Source: Fibrobacter sp. UWT2 (GTDB lineage Bacteria > Fibrobacterota > Fibrobacteria > Fibrobacterales > Fibrobacteraceae). Taken from it: DNA of 64,000 bases. The notes beneath the pieces were generated by a model. The model worked only from the letters and a program-made list of their open reading frames with translations. It was not told the DNA's origin and did not search any database. Positions within the stretch are counted from its first letter, which is position 1, and every line of letters starts with the position of its first letter. Below, piece after piece: positions 16,876 to 25,278 of the stretch. The translations under genes and the position numbers were made by a program. Location: contig NZ_FRBF01000005.1 of assembly GCF_900142545.1 (NCBI RefSeq), positions 62,001 to 126,000 on the forward strand. Reading direction: 5' to 3'.

Positions 16876-17130
16876 TTAGTTGCCGTCACCCAGAACTTCC
16901 CAGTAGCCGCCGTTATCAGGGCCGACTCTTTTTAAGAGTTCAGCTTCAACGAGATATTTAAGGTATGTGGCCACTGTTCGACGACTAAGATTTAGCGATT
17001 CAGCCAATTCCCCCGATGAAACATTCGGATTTTGGTTTACAAATTCCATCAAGCGGAAGCAACCGTCACAAGCCTTTTTGAAGGACGATTCCTGTTTGAA
17101 TCTGGAACGGATTTTTTTAAAATTTTTTCC
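16876..17130 (-). pseudogene. Remnant of an AlbA/Fic-type winged-helix C-terminus
   Basis: The minus strand reads an open stretch of about 80 residues without a start codon. Its end, ELLKRVGPDNGGYWEVLGDGN, closely matches the end of the broken gene at 20868 (GLVKRIGPDRGGHWEVVKK). The helix-turn-helix part SSGELAESLNLSRRTVATYL is well kept. A stop codon lies in frame just upstream of the preserved part. It is therefore the surviving tail of an ATP-binding or Fic-like DNA-binding protein, lost up to about the last 80 codons. Confidence 0.7.
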
Positions 17131-17179
17131 GTTCCATTTTTACCATCGGCAAGAGTTGTTGCAAAAAATGCAACAACTC
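17104..17179. repeat. Two adjacent palindromes
   Basis: GGAACGGA...TCCGTTCC (17104-17135) is separated by 17 bases from GAGTTGTTGCA-AAAAA-TGCAACAACTC (17153-17179, perfect 11-bp stem). They lie downstream of the nuclease-NTPase gene (stop at 17227), where they could slow or end transcription, although neither has a clean T-run on that strand. Confidence 0.6.
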
Positions 17180-17226
17180 ATCCTAGCCTTGATAAAGAGA
17201 AACAACATCTCTGAGGAGTTTCCCGC

Positions 17227-19416
17227 CTACATCAAACCATCAAACAAAGCGTCAATATTCTTTTCTTCTTTTTCTTTATTATGCCTAGGACCACTATTCA
17301 TTGCAGCATGAAAAAATTTCAGGTTTCCCTCAATAACACCCTTAAAATCAACATTTTTTCGAAGATTATCAATTTCTTTCTTTTTCAAAAAAGGATAATC
17401 ATCCTGTATTTCCTCCAAAAAAATTTCCAGTTCTTCCTTAATTTCTTCAATTGAAGTGCATATGAAAGCATCAGTTTCATTTACCAAAATATTGTCAATG
17501 TCGATTTCCAATGATTCAAACAAGCATTCCTGCAAAAATTCAACAACATAATCCTTAACGAAAGGACAAGATTTGTAACCTTCTAAAATAGCCCCAAAAT
17601 CATGATAATCATCACAAAAACAATAGGAGAAACACATAATAAAATCCGAAAAATCATATTTACTCAAATTATCCAAAACAATACAGAAAAAATTAAATTT
17701 GTTATATTCAATAAGTATATCATCGCCTTCATGAATTGATTCTATCAAGTTAGGCACAAGTCCACATTCAAAACCCAAAAGCCTGACTAAATGAATCTTT
17801 AAGCCAGTCCATTCATTTTTAGGACAGTTATTTAAAAGTTCACCGTAAACCGATTGAACATCGACAATCTTTTCGTTGTTATACTCTATAACTTCTATAG
17901 AATCAATTGTACCAAGGGCTAAGCTCAACTTGACAATTACATCTCTTTCCAAAATGGTGGGCAGGACATAATCAGAAACAGACGGGTTAAATACGGATAC
18001 AAAAAACTCCTTGGAACCACTCGATATTTCAACATCCTTTCTCAAGATAGATCGAAGACAACCACTTAAAACATAATCAAAATCATTACGTTCTTGATCC
18101 GGCTTTTTTATTCCCATTAAGGTCAGCGCTCTACTATAGGCATCCCTTAGCAAACATTCTAGAATTTTTCCTCTATTTGCAACAACTAATTGAACTAAAA
18201 GACGTTGAGAAGCGTCTAAATGCCTTGTAAAGCAGTTTTCCCATATTTCTTTGGGATCATCCAATGTTTTATTGACAAACTCTAAATAACTTTCTTGTCG
18301 GGAATCTTCAAAATTTTCCTGTTTTGTAATAAAATGGATTAGTCTGGGATTAAAATTTCGATGTTTAATAATGGCATTATAAGCTTTGTTTTTTACAATA
18401 TTTGCAATTTCATCAGCATCTATATTTGAATTCAGCAAATGATTGTACAAAATTCTAACTTTTGTTGAATCGGAGTACTCCCCCACACTAACGATATACG
18501 CCTTTTTCGCAAGACGATATTCTCGATAGCATTGACTATATAAACACGCTTTTTGAATGATATTCGTCCTAGACGTAAGAACAAATCTTTTGTTCTTTTC
18601 TTTAGAAATTCGTTTTAAGAAATTGACTATAGAGCTCTCTTGTTTTCCAGAGTAACAGTCATAATAAGTACTACCCAAAAAATCATCAAAATAGAAAACA
18701 ATCTTCTTTTCTGTATCACTTAAATCGTAATCATCATGTGAAAATTCATCTTCAAAGAAATGAACCTCAAAACCTTCCTTATAATAAAGAAGGCAAATGT
18801 ATTCTGCCAAGGTCGTCTTGCCCACGCCAGGCTCCCCCGCGATTACAGCCACATGGTTCTTTTCAAGTGAATCCACAACATTCTTCACATCAGGTGTTTC
18901 AACGAACACATTATTTAAGCCTTCCCATCGATTCTGCAGTTCATAAAAACAATTCATGTTGGCTGGTTTCAGCACTGCTCTAACTAAATCGGCATTTGTC
19001 GCCCATAATTTCACAGTGGATTTCAAGGTCGCCGTATCATTGTCTAGTAAACTACTTATTGAAACCGCACCCAATACTACAACATTTGAAACAGCCCCCT
19101 TTATCAAATTCCTCAATATTTCGGCCTGACTTTGGGAAAGATTCAACGAGGTCGCAAGAACATAGCAAGAAATACGCTTTTTTTGAATTTTAGGGAGTTC
19201 ATCTTTCTCAATCTTATTCTTTAATTGATTAAAACCCGATTTAAGATAATGTTTCGCCTGGATAAGGGCCCTTTTGGGAATGTCACAAGCAAGTCCATCA
19301 ATCCCGCTATCACGGCCCTCTGCATACTGCTCAACAACTCTAGTCTTGCCAATCAAGAGTTTGTTGACCATTTGTTCAAAATCAATATCGTTTAAAACGC
19401 TAAAGTCATAATTCAT
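17227..19416 (-). CDS. Mrr-type restriction endonuclease fused to a STAND-like NTPase
   Basis: The product has 729 residues. Residues 1-115 form an Mrr-like PD-(D/E)XK nuclease: DFEQMVNKLL, then GRDSGIDGLACD and ALIQAKHYLKSG supply the acidic residue and the Q-x-K pair. An NTPase domain follows with Walker A VIAGEPGVGKTTLAEYI near 190 and Walker B KIVFYFDDFLG near 235, then an arginine-bearing FVLTSRTNII and a long helical C-terminal sensor-like region. This is the layout of nSTAND3-type antiviral proteins, where target sensing releases nuclease activity. The ATG at 19416 is preferred to the TTG at 19434. A TTGCTA-18-TATATT promoter lies upstream. Antiviral role is inferred. Confidence 0.8.
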   Translation of the reverse strand: MNYDFSVLNDIDFEQMVNKLLIGKTRVVEQYAEGRDSGIDGLACDIPKRALIQAKHYLKSGFNQLKNKIEKDELPKIQKKRISCYVLATSLNLSQSQAEILRNLIKGAVSNVVVLGAVSISSLLDNDTATLKSTVKLWATNADLVRAVLKPANMNCFYELQNRWEGLNNVFVETPDVKNVVDSLEKNHVAVIAGEPGVGKTTLAEYICLLYYKEGFEVHFFEDEFSHDDYDLSDTEKKIVFYFDDFLGSTYYDCYSGKQESSIVNFLKRISKEKNKRFVLTSRTNIIQKACLYSQCYREYRLAKKAYIVSVGEYSDSTKVRILYNHLLNSNIDADEIANIVKNKAYNAIIKHRNFNPRLIHFITKQENFEDSRQESYLEFVNKTLDDPKEIWENCFTRHLDASQRLLVQLVVANRGKILECLLRDAYSRALTLMGIKKPDQERNDFDYVLSGCLRSILRKDVEISSGSKEFFVSVFNPSVSDYVLPTILERDVIVKLSLALGTIDSIEVIEYNNEKIVDVQSVYGELLNNCPKNEWTGLKIHLVRLLGFECGLVPNLIESIHEGDDILIEYNKFNFFCIVLDNLSKYDFSDFIMCFSYCFCDDYHDFGAILEGYKSCPFVKDYVVEFLQECLFESLEIDIDNILVNETDAFICTSIEEIKEELEIFLEEIQDDYPFLKKKEIDNLRKNVDFKGVIEGNLKFFHAAMNSGPRHNKEKEEKNIDALFDGLM

Positions 19417-19532
19417 AACAAAACCTAAAAGCAAATAGAATCACTTAACTCAATATACATCCTTTTTGAACTTTTTAGCAAATAAAAGGGTTTCATTTTT
19501 CTTCGGCATTTAACTTAGCGATACATTCCTTT

Positions 19533-20417
19533 TTAAAATCTAAAGCCCTTCGGCAATCCCAAAGCATTCTCAAAGTTTTCCGGGCAAGCCCAAATCAACT
19601 CATTGAAAGTGGAAGTCATTTCCTTCTGGGCAGACATATCCATCGAAAGAAGATCATGCAAGATGAATATCAAGGCTCCAACCGAATCGTTCCCCAAATG
19701 CAACCTTTGCATGGCTGGAGTCCGAGATGGTCTAATTTTGAAGCGATAACCCCAAAGACGTCCATGATGGGCACATCGATTGCGGAGAATGACCAAGCAA
19801 CGCACCCAAGACACCACGTCGTGAGGCGGTGCTTTCAGCCTTGCCGCAACCATTTTTACATGCGATTGAAATTTAAATGTACCAAAGATTTTTGACCATT
19901 TCCCGAACGAGAGATACTCAGAAAGAATCCAGCATGGAGGGACATCTGATTCCGCATATGTGGTTTTAAAATGTACTGCGGAGAGTTCATTATTGTCTAT
20001 CGCCCGTTCCAAAGCATCTACACATTCCTGTCTCAAATTGATTAAATCAATGGAAGTTGTAAACAACTTATCATCTAGAAACCAAAATGGGTCCTGCGTC
20101 TCCGTTACCATGACATAGTTCAGAACAGAGCGGAACATTATTTCAAAACGTCCGAGATATTTCTGCAGTAACGTTCTAAGTTTTTCATCCCACAAATACA
20201 GATTGTAAATACGATTGAACGTCGTTTGAGGCAAAAACTTGTCTAAACGATTTCCATTGTTATCAAACTCCTCAAAATTAAGCCCGTAACCGCAAAAACG
20301 GTAATAATTGAGCAGTAACAACACTTGCATGGCCGAATCATTATCTATCTCAACCCCCCGGCTTTTCAGCAAGGCAACCTGTTCTTCAAGGGAAGTCGGC
20401 TTCTTTTTGAATTTCAC
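19533..20417 (-). CDS. Abi_2/AbiF-family HEPN abortive-infection protein
   Basis: The product has 294 residues. The N-terminus KPTSLEEQVALLKSRG and LLNYYRFCGYG are typical of the Abi_2 family (AbiD/AbiF), as is WDEKLRTLLQKYLGRFEI. The HEPN ribonuclease motif Rx4-6H is present as LRNRCAHHGRLWGY near residue 220. Members cut RNA and stop growth during phage infection. The GTG start has AGGGGAAG five bases upstream. That ribosome site directly follows the T-run of a small structured RNA gene, so RNA and protein are arranged as a non-coding RNA plus toxin pair. GC is lower than in the core genes. Confidence 0.88.
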   Translation of the reverse strand: MKFKKKPTSLEEQVALLKSRGVEIDNDSAMQVLLLLNYYRFCGYGLNFEEFDNNGNRLDKFLPQTTFNRIYNLYLWDEKLRTLLQKYLGRFEIMFRSVLNYVMVTETQDPFWFLDDKLFTTSIDLINLRQECVDALERAIDNNELSAVHFKTTYAESDVPPCWILSEYLSFGKWSKIFGTFKFQSHVKMVAARLKAPPHDVVSWVRCLVILRNRCAHHGRLWGYRFKIRPSRTPAMQRLHLGNDSVGALIFILHDLLSMDMSAQKEMTSTFNELIWACPENFENALGLPKGFRF

Positions 20418-20429
20418 CAGCTTCCCCTA

Positions 20430-20492
20430 AAAACAAAAAAGACTCGCCGTGGTCCGCTCCCGAAGAACGGGATCGCGTGGCGAGTACTATTG
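20430..20492 (-). ncRNA. Small structured RNA upstream of the AbiF-like gene, candidate antitoxin RNA
   Basis: On the minus strand a -35/-10 promoter (20499-20527) is followed by about 60 bases that fold strongly. The outer stem is ACTCGCC/GGCGAGT (20479-20485 with 20442-20448) and the inner stem CGATCCCG-TTCTT-CGGGAGCG has one mismatch. A run of six T at 20435-20440 immediately follows the outer stem, as in an intrinsic terminator. The RNA would end about 13-20 bases before the AbiF-like GTG. Non-coding RNAs upstream of abiF genes have been described as their antitoxins and linked to the origin of Cas13 (recalled, not checked). That role here is inference. Confidence 0.7.
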
Positions 20493-20498
20493 CTAAAG

Positions 20499-20527
20499 AA
20501 TATAACTAAAAACGTTAACATTGTCAA
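20499..20527 (-). promoter_or_regulatory. TTGACA-17-TATATT promoter of the small RNA
   Basis: On the minus strand TTGACA (20522-20527) and TATATT (20499-20504) are separated by exactly 17 bases. The spacer contains the palindrome GTTAAC. The predicted start is near 20492. Confidence 0.8.
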
Positions 20528-20724
20528 TATGTTCGGACTCAGTTTCGCAATATTTTTGAATTTCGACATTAGCAATCCGACACAGAACAAAAACACAATC
20601 GTATTCATAAATTTCAAATTTAGCTACAAAAAAAGACAATTTTGCAATCAATTGATTGCAAGATTTGTAAAAGTAGATTAAACAAAAGACAATGGGCGTT
20701 ACCCGGCTAGGGACAGAGGCAGAC

Positions 20725-20804
20725 TCTCCCGGCCCTACGGGCTTCGATCTCCCCTAAAGGGGACCATAGCCACTAAGCGGCACAGCCGCAAGTGGCTGGA
20801 GGCC
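20725..20804. repeat. 80-bp structured repeat, copy A
   Basis: It is nearly identical (about 3 differences) to 22553-22632. It contains three hairpins: GGCCC-tac-GGGC, TCCCC-taaa-GGGGA and a nested AGCCACT..GCGGC..GCCGC..AGTGGCT. The region between this copy and the small RNA (20528-20724) shows no gene. Copy A lies just beyond the stop of the AlbA-type pseudogene. Confidence 0.85.
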
Positions 20805-20867
20805 CAACTCAATCGCAAGAATGGCATTTGTTGCATTAGCGATGTGAAACTGCCTAGATTATAAAAG

Positions 20868-21951
20868 CTATTTCTTGACGACTTCCCAGTGACCGCCCCT
20901 ATCGGGACCAATACGTTTGACAAGCCCCATTTCAACAAGTTTTTTCAAGTTTTTAGCGACATTGGCGCGGTTAATCCCAACAACCTGTGCAATTCCCTCC
21001 TGCGACGCAGAGGGGTTTTGCTCTATAGCGGAAAGAATCTTCCTTTGATTTTCTGTAATATTTTCTGTATCTTTTTCTGTATCCTTTTCTGTATCCTTTT
21101 CTGTATCCCTGTCAACAGTTTTCCGCACGGTCACACGTATTCCGCAACCATTTTCCTCAATCCTGGGAACAGGTAAACCGGCCTCTTGGAACAGCCCTAT
21201 AACGCGAGTAACACCGGAACCGTACTTTTCAATCTCGCCCAACATATTGAAGTGGTTTGCAATCGCCTTATTCCGAAGAGTGGACAAGTAATTTCCCGAA
21301 TTCAAATCGTCAGGAGTCATCCCATCCATCAGTTTTCCCGGATTGAAAAACTCTATACGATCATCAAAAATTTTGACGCACGATTCCGATGCCGAACGAT
21401 AATCCCTGTGAACAATCATGTTCAAGATTATTTCCCTGATGGCCTTTAGCGGATAATCCCAAACAAGATCATTTTCAAGCTTGTCGCTTATGACGACCTG
21501 ACAATTGATGTGCTTTTTCACGAACTCATAAATTTCTTCTACCTGGCTCACCAAATCGCCATGGGCTTCGCCCCTGTCCTTGATTATTGTCGGGGACTGG
21601 AAAAAGCCCAGCTAGAATTCTGAGTACGCAACGTGCAATCCCCAATCTCAATCGGGCTCATCGCATGAACACTGTTCTCGTGCCGAATAAAGTAGCGTCC
21701 CTGCACCGCCACCGGCTTTATCAGGCTTTCCTTGACATTTATCGCAACAAGCGTCTTCCCTTTGTACTTTACGACTTCAACATCGGGGACCTGCACAGGC
21801 TCCGTAGCCCAACAAAGATGACACCTCCGTGCTTGTTGGCAAACACGCCCACAGCCTCGACAACCTCTTGATTGAAAGAGGATTTGAATTCCACTGTAGA
21901 GGATTCGCCAGCCTTGATTACCGATTCGTACCGCATCCATAATCTACACAT
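20868..21951 (-). pseudogene. Broken AlbA-type ATP-binding/transcriptional regulator gene
   Basis: Pieces of one protein lie in different frames. The N-terminal AlbA_2 domain (GESSTVEFKSSFNQEVVEA, then GVFANKHGGVIFVG) shifts frame near 21810, where some 25 residues also seem to be missing. The middle part (LVAINVKESLIKPVAVQGRY) shifts again at a T-run near 21610. The last 228 residues hold an HATPase-like part (AIREIILNMIVHRDYRSASE), a DTEK tandem repeat and a winged helix ending RIGPDRGGHWEVVKK. Intact relatives are DNA-binding proteins often linked to mobile DNA. The promoter remains intact. Confidence 0.85.
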
Positions 21952-21993
21952 TTGTTCACTATCAAATATACACAAACGCGGGGCGGTTGTCAA
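21947..21993 (-). promoter_or_regulatory. Promoter and possible operator of the AlbA-type pseudogene
   Basis: On the minus strand TTGACA (21988-21993) and TATATT (21965-21970) have 17-base spacing. GTGAACAAATGTG (21947-21959) follows and covers the likely start codon. The same 13-mer, in the opposite orientation, lies at 54134-54146 over the -10 and start of the intact RhuM gene. Confidence 0.65.
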
Positions 21994-22045
21994 TAGCCGG
22001 GGCAAAAAAAGTTAATTAAGCAACCTATTGTTGACAAAAGTGGCT

Positions 22046-22098
22046 TGCGGGCGTTCCCTGCTGCGCAGGGGTGGGCTCTCGCGGCACGAAGCCGAGGC
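22046..22098. repeat. Partial copy of the GCGTTCCCTGCTGCGCAGG repeat inside the RhuM pseudogene
   Basis: The GCGTTCCCTGCTGCGCAGG block and the following GCTCTCGCGGC match the left part of the sequence at 22526-22560. The RhuM reading frame stops matching its family exactly where this block begins (after GKIS), so the repeat replaces the C-terminal end. Another fragment, GGGCGTTCCCTGCTGG, sits at 33659. Confidence 0.65.
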
Positions 22099-22520
22099 TT
22101 ATCTTCCCCTTGCCTTCCAGGATTTTCCGCTGGCTCATGACAATCTGACAGTCCAGAGCCGCAACCCAGTCCTGCATTTTCATCGGCTTTTCGTCAAGGG
22201 TCTGCAATTAGAATGTGATGTAGTTTCCCTTGAAATTTGTCATGCCGACGAACGGTTTCTCACTATCAACACGCTCGTATATAAGCTCTGCAACCGTATG
22301 CTTGCCGTTTTCCTTCTTGTTGAACTAACAAGAATTCCTTGTGAGTTGCCTCCTTAGGCAGTTCCTCGTCCTTGTATATGTTGTCGATGTGCAGGCTTAT
22401 ATTTTGCTGAGTGGTCTCATACAGTTCGGCAAGCTGAACCTGAGTCACCCATACATCTTCATCGGCAAAACGCACCGAAACGTCAGTTTTGCCGTCCAAT
22501 ACCCAAATTCTTTTTTTTGA
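22095..22520 (-). pseudogene. RhuM-family pseudogene
   Basis: On the minus strand the N-terminal part (ADEDVWVTQVQLAELYETT, then NISLHIDNIYKDEELP) matches RhuM proteins, including the intact one at 54147. It shifts frame near 22300. TVAELIYERVDSEKPFVGM and later MKMQDWVAALDCQI, ILEGKGKIS continue the family sequence in other frames with a stop between and large internal deletions. The 3' end is replaced by a dispersed repeat, and another repeat copy lies just upstream of the 5' end. No functional product is expected. Confidence 0.8.
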
Positions 22521-22552
22521 AAAAAGGCGTTCCCTGCTGCGCAGGACCGCGC

Positions 22553-22632
22553 TCTCGCGGCCCTTCGGGCTTCGATCTCCCCTAAAGGGGACCATAGCCA
22601 CTAAGCGGCATAGCCGCAAGTGGCTGGAGGCC
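22553..22632. repeat. 80-bp structured repeat, copy B
   Basis: This is a direct repeat of 20725-20804. Observed differences fall mostly in loops (tac to ttc, cac to cat) while stems are kept. It is preceded by GCGTTCCCTGCTGCGCAGG at 22527. Confidence 0.85.
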
Positions 22633-22731
22633 TAACGCAAAATGCGGGGCAGAAGACCTGTCACACTACAAAATCGCACAAATCGTCCAAATTTCTACTC
22701 AAAACATTGCTTTTTCAACAAAAATTATATA

Positions 22732-22756
22732 AATTTTGAGAAAATCTCTCAAAATT
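22732..22756 (+). promoter_or_regulatory. 10-bp inverted repeat before the AbiL-like ATPase gene
   Basis: AATTTTGAGA - 5 bases - TCTCAAAATT ends 16 bases before the ATG at 22773 and lies directly downstream of an AT-rich -10-like TATATAAAT. Its position suggests an operator controlling the AbiL/Thoeris group. No regulator gene is recognised beside it. Confidence 0.5.
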
Positions 22757-22772
22757 CAGAAAGGCTACAATT

Positions 22773-24047
22773 ATGCTTTTGTCATTTACCGTAGGAAATT
22801 ATCGCTCATTCAAGGAAAGCAAGACCTTCTCAATGAAGGCCGCATCCATCCAGGAGCACAAGGATTTTGTCCGTGAAAGCGACAACGCCAAGTTGCTGCC
22901 GGTCGCAGCCATTTATGGAGCAAACTCCAGCGGCAAGAGCAACCTGCTTTCGGCATTACGAATGATGAAAGACATCTTACTTTCGTCCGTAAAAACCAAC
23001 CCAACCGAAGAATTAAAAACAGATATATTTAAACTAGACGAACAATATACGCAAAAACCAACTTTCTTCGAAGTCACATTCACCCTAAACGACAACACAT
23101 ACAAATACGGCTTCGAATACTCCCCCAAAAAGATCAACGGCGAATGGCTGTATTCAATCAGGAATGATCGACAAAAAATATTTTTTATCAGGAATAACGA
23201 AGGAATCGGAGTAACCAAGGATTTTCCAGAGGGTGTAGGAAAGGAAGAGTCCACTGCAGAAAACCGTCTTTTTCTGTCCTTGGTGGCTCAACTCAACGGG
23301 AAAATTTCGACATCCATCATGAACTGGTTTGAAGAAATGCAAATTATTTCTGGTTTAGAAGATTCCGACTTTGAATTTCAGTCAACAGAATCCCTATTCA
23401 CCAAGAATTCTGTGTCCGCAATGGCTCAAAAATTCATTGAATCAATGGATCTAGGATTCACAAGCCTTCGAAAAGGCGAAATCGGAGTCAAAACTCTTTT
23501 ATTGAGTAATTTATCCGAGTTTAAGCCACACGACAATCTCAAAGAACTTTTATCCGAAAGACTTGATCAGAATAAGGTATCAACTATAAAAACAGGCCAT
23601 ACAGTTCATTATAACGACGGTTCATCAAAAGAAGAGTTTTTCTTCTATAAAAAAATGGAATCCGAAGGGACCAAAAAAATCATCAACATATCAAGTCCTA
23701 TTGCCAAAGCCTTATCCAATGGCAGTGCGATTGTCATCGACGAGTTCGACGCCAAGCTGCACCCCCTACTCACCAAGAAAATTATCGACATCTTCAACTC
23801 TCCCGAAACAAACCCGTACAACGCGCAGCTGATATTCGCCACGCACGATACGAACCTCCTCAGCAACAAGATATTCCGCAGGGACCAGATCTGGTTTGCC
23901 GAAAAGAACCGCGAAGACGAATCCACCGACATCTATCCGCTAAGCGAAATCAAGGAACAGAACGGAGACAAAATCCGAAACGACAGGGTTTACGAAAAGG
24001 ACTACATCAACGGAAAATACGGCGCAATTCCGTACTTGAGGGGTTAA
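22773..24047 (+). CDS. AAA15/OLD-like ATPase, AbiLi-like defense protein
   Basis: The product has 424 residues. It starts MLLSFTVGNYRSFKESKTFS, the standard opening of RecF/OLD-type ATPases. Walker A is IYGANSSGKSNLLSALRM near residue 48. The Walker B and following D-loop are SAIVIDEFDAKLHPLLT near 325, with IFATHDTNLL as the switch histidine. There is no nuclease domain at the C-terminus. The next gene, one base away, encodes an RloB-type protein, which is the AbiL pair (ATPase plus RloB). The pair is expected to sense phage and abort infection. Mechanism is not visible here. Confidence 0.87.
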   Translation: MLLSFTVGNYRSFKESKTFSMKAASIQEHKDFVRESDNAKLLPVAAIYGANSSGKSNLLSALRMMKDILLSSVKTNPTEELKTDIFKLDEQYTQKPTFFEVTFTLNDNTYKYGFEYSPKKINGEWLYSIRNDRQKIFFIRNNEGIGVTKDFPEGVGKEESTAENRLFLSLVAQLNGKISTSIMNWFEEMQIISGLEDSDFEFQSTESLFTKNSVSAMAQKFIESMDLGFTSLRKGEIGVKTLLLSNLSEFKPHDNLKELLSERLDQNKVSTIKTGHTVHYNDGSSKEEFFFYKKMESEGTKKIINISSPIAKALSNGSAIVIDEFDAKLHPLLTKKIIDIFNSPETNPYNAQLIFATHDTNLLSNKIFRRDQIWFAEKNREDESTDIYPLSEIKEQNGDKIRNDRVYEKDYINGKYGAIPYLRG

Positions 24048-24048
24048 C

Positions 24049-24753
24049 GTGAAAAAACTCTCCGCAGAACAAATCGCACAAGAAGAGATGCTCCGCGCCC
24101 CGAAGCCCGCAACAGGCATTCCCAGGGAAAGGTTCGTCAAGGTCACCTTTTTGATTGCAACCGAAGGCACGAAAACCGAGCCAAACTACCTGAATGTACT
24201 CAAGGAGGAACTCGAGGCAACCAACCGTTTCAACATCGAGATTTCCATCGAAGGCAAAGGCAAGGCCACAAAAGCACTCGTCAACAAGATCGTTCGCCAA
24301 ATAGAGAACTGCAACCAGGAATACGACCGAGTCTGGGCGGTCTTTGACAAGGACGAGTTCGACGACTTTGACGAGGCAATCAGCCTAGCCGAAAGCAAGA
24401 GCATTAATTGTGCCTGGTCCAACGAATGTTTCGAACTGTGGCTCTTGCTGCATTTCAAGGATGTATCCGCCCCCACCGGGCGCAAGGAACTATTTGAGGA
24501 ACTGGAGTTGGCTATCCGAAACGCCCTGCACAAAAATAATCCAGAAGCCATTTTCGACCTTTCCAAGGGCAACGACAAAATCTACGAGTTGGTCACGAGT
24601 TTGGGCAACGAGGCAGACGCCATCAAGAGAGCCGCCGCATTAAAGTCGAAATACAAGGCAACAGACAAGCCGAGCAATCAAAATCCCTGTACGCACATGG
24701 ACTCATTGATCAATGAACTAAGGCATCCGGAATCGATACCGGTGAGGATTTAA
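24049..24753 (+). CDS. RloB-family protein (AbiLii-like)
   Basis: The product has 234 residues and starts at GTG with GGGG upstream. Conserved acidic motifs of the RloB family are present: TFLIATEGTKTEPNYLNVL (Glu), RVWAVFDKDEFDDF (Asp-x-Asp) and WSNECFELWLLLHF. These resemble a TOPRIM-like metal site. The gene follows the AAA ATPase by one base, so the two are probably translated together. In known AbiL systems both genes are needed for phage resistance. The nuclease-like role of RloB is an inference from the acidic motifs. Confidence 0.87.
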   Translation: MKKLSAEQIAQEEMLRAPKPATGIPRERFVKVTFLIATEGTKTEPNYLNVLKEELEATNRFNIEISIEGKGKATKALVNKIVRQIENCNQEYDRVWAVFDKDEFDDFDEAISLAESKSINCAWSNECFELWLLLHFKDVSAPTGRKELFEELELAIRNALHKNNPEAIFDLSKGNDKIYELVTSLGNEADAIKRAAALKSKYKATDKPSNQNPCTHMDSLINELRHPESIPVRI

Positions 24754-24774
24754 GCAATATAGGAGAATCAAAAC

Positions 24775-25278
24775 ATGGCTTATAGGAATAGAACATACAT
24801 TGCTTTTGACGGCGACAATGACATGCCGTATTACAACCTAATGCGAGCATGGAGCGAAAATGACAATTTTGAATTCAAATTCTATGACGCTCACGGAATA
24901 AACACAGCGCGTGACTCAAGCCAAGAAGAATCTATTAAGAGACAATTACTAAAGCGTTTTGAAAATACAAAAATTTTCGTATTACTCGTTGGAGAACACA
25001 CGCGATTTCTATATCGTTTTGTTCGGTGGGAAATAGAGCAAGCCATTCGACTACAATTGCCAATAATTGTAGTCAACATAAACGGCATCCGACATATTGA
25101 TAGCGAATTTTGCCCACCAATTCTCGAAGACAAACTAGCCATTCATATTGCATTCAAACAAAAAATCATCCAAAAGGCTTTAAATCAATGGCCGACATTT
25201 CATGAACAATGCTTGAAAAACGGTAAGACAGGTCCTTTTTATTATGATGATTCTACATATGAGGGCTTAGGATTATGA
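24775..25278 (+). CDS. TIR-like (MTH538/DUF1863) protein, ThsB-like
   Basis: The product has 167 residues. It begins YRNRTYIAFDGDNDMPYY, the signature of the TIR-like ThsB family, and goes on with FKFYDAHGINTARDSSQEES, IFVLLVGEHTRF and VRWEIEQAIRLQLPIIVVNI, matching the beta strands and helices of a TIR fold. ThsB proteins detect infection and make an NAD-derived signal nucleotide. It is followed by a TM-macro effector with a 4-base ATGA overlap. AGGAG lies nine bases before the ATG. It is only 21 bases after rloB, so it may share the AbiL transcript. Confidence 0.85.
   Translation: MAYRNRTYIAFDGDNDMPYYNLMRAWSENDNFEFKFYDAHGINTARDSSQEESIKRQLLKRFENTKIFVLLVGEHTRFLYRFVRWEIEQAIRLQLPIIVVNINGIRHIDSEFCPPILEDKLAIHIAFKQKIIQKALNQWPTFHEQCLKNGKTGPFYYDDSTYEGLGL

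Noticed and set aside
21057-21110. 12-bp tandem repeat encoding DTEK units as a phase-variation site
   Set aside because: The unit length is a multiple of three, so changes would not shift frame, and the gene is already broken elsewhere.
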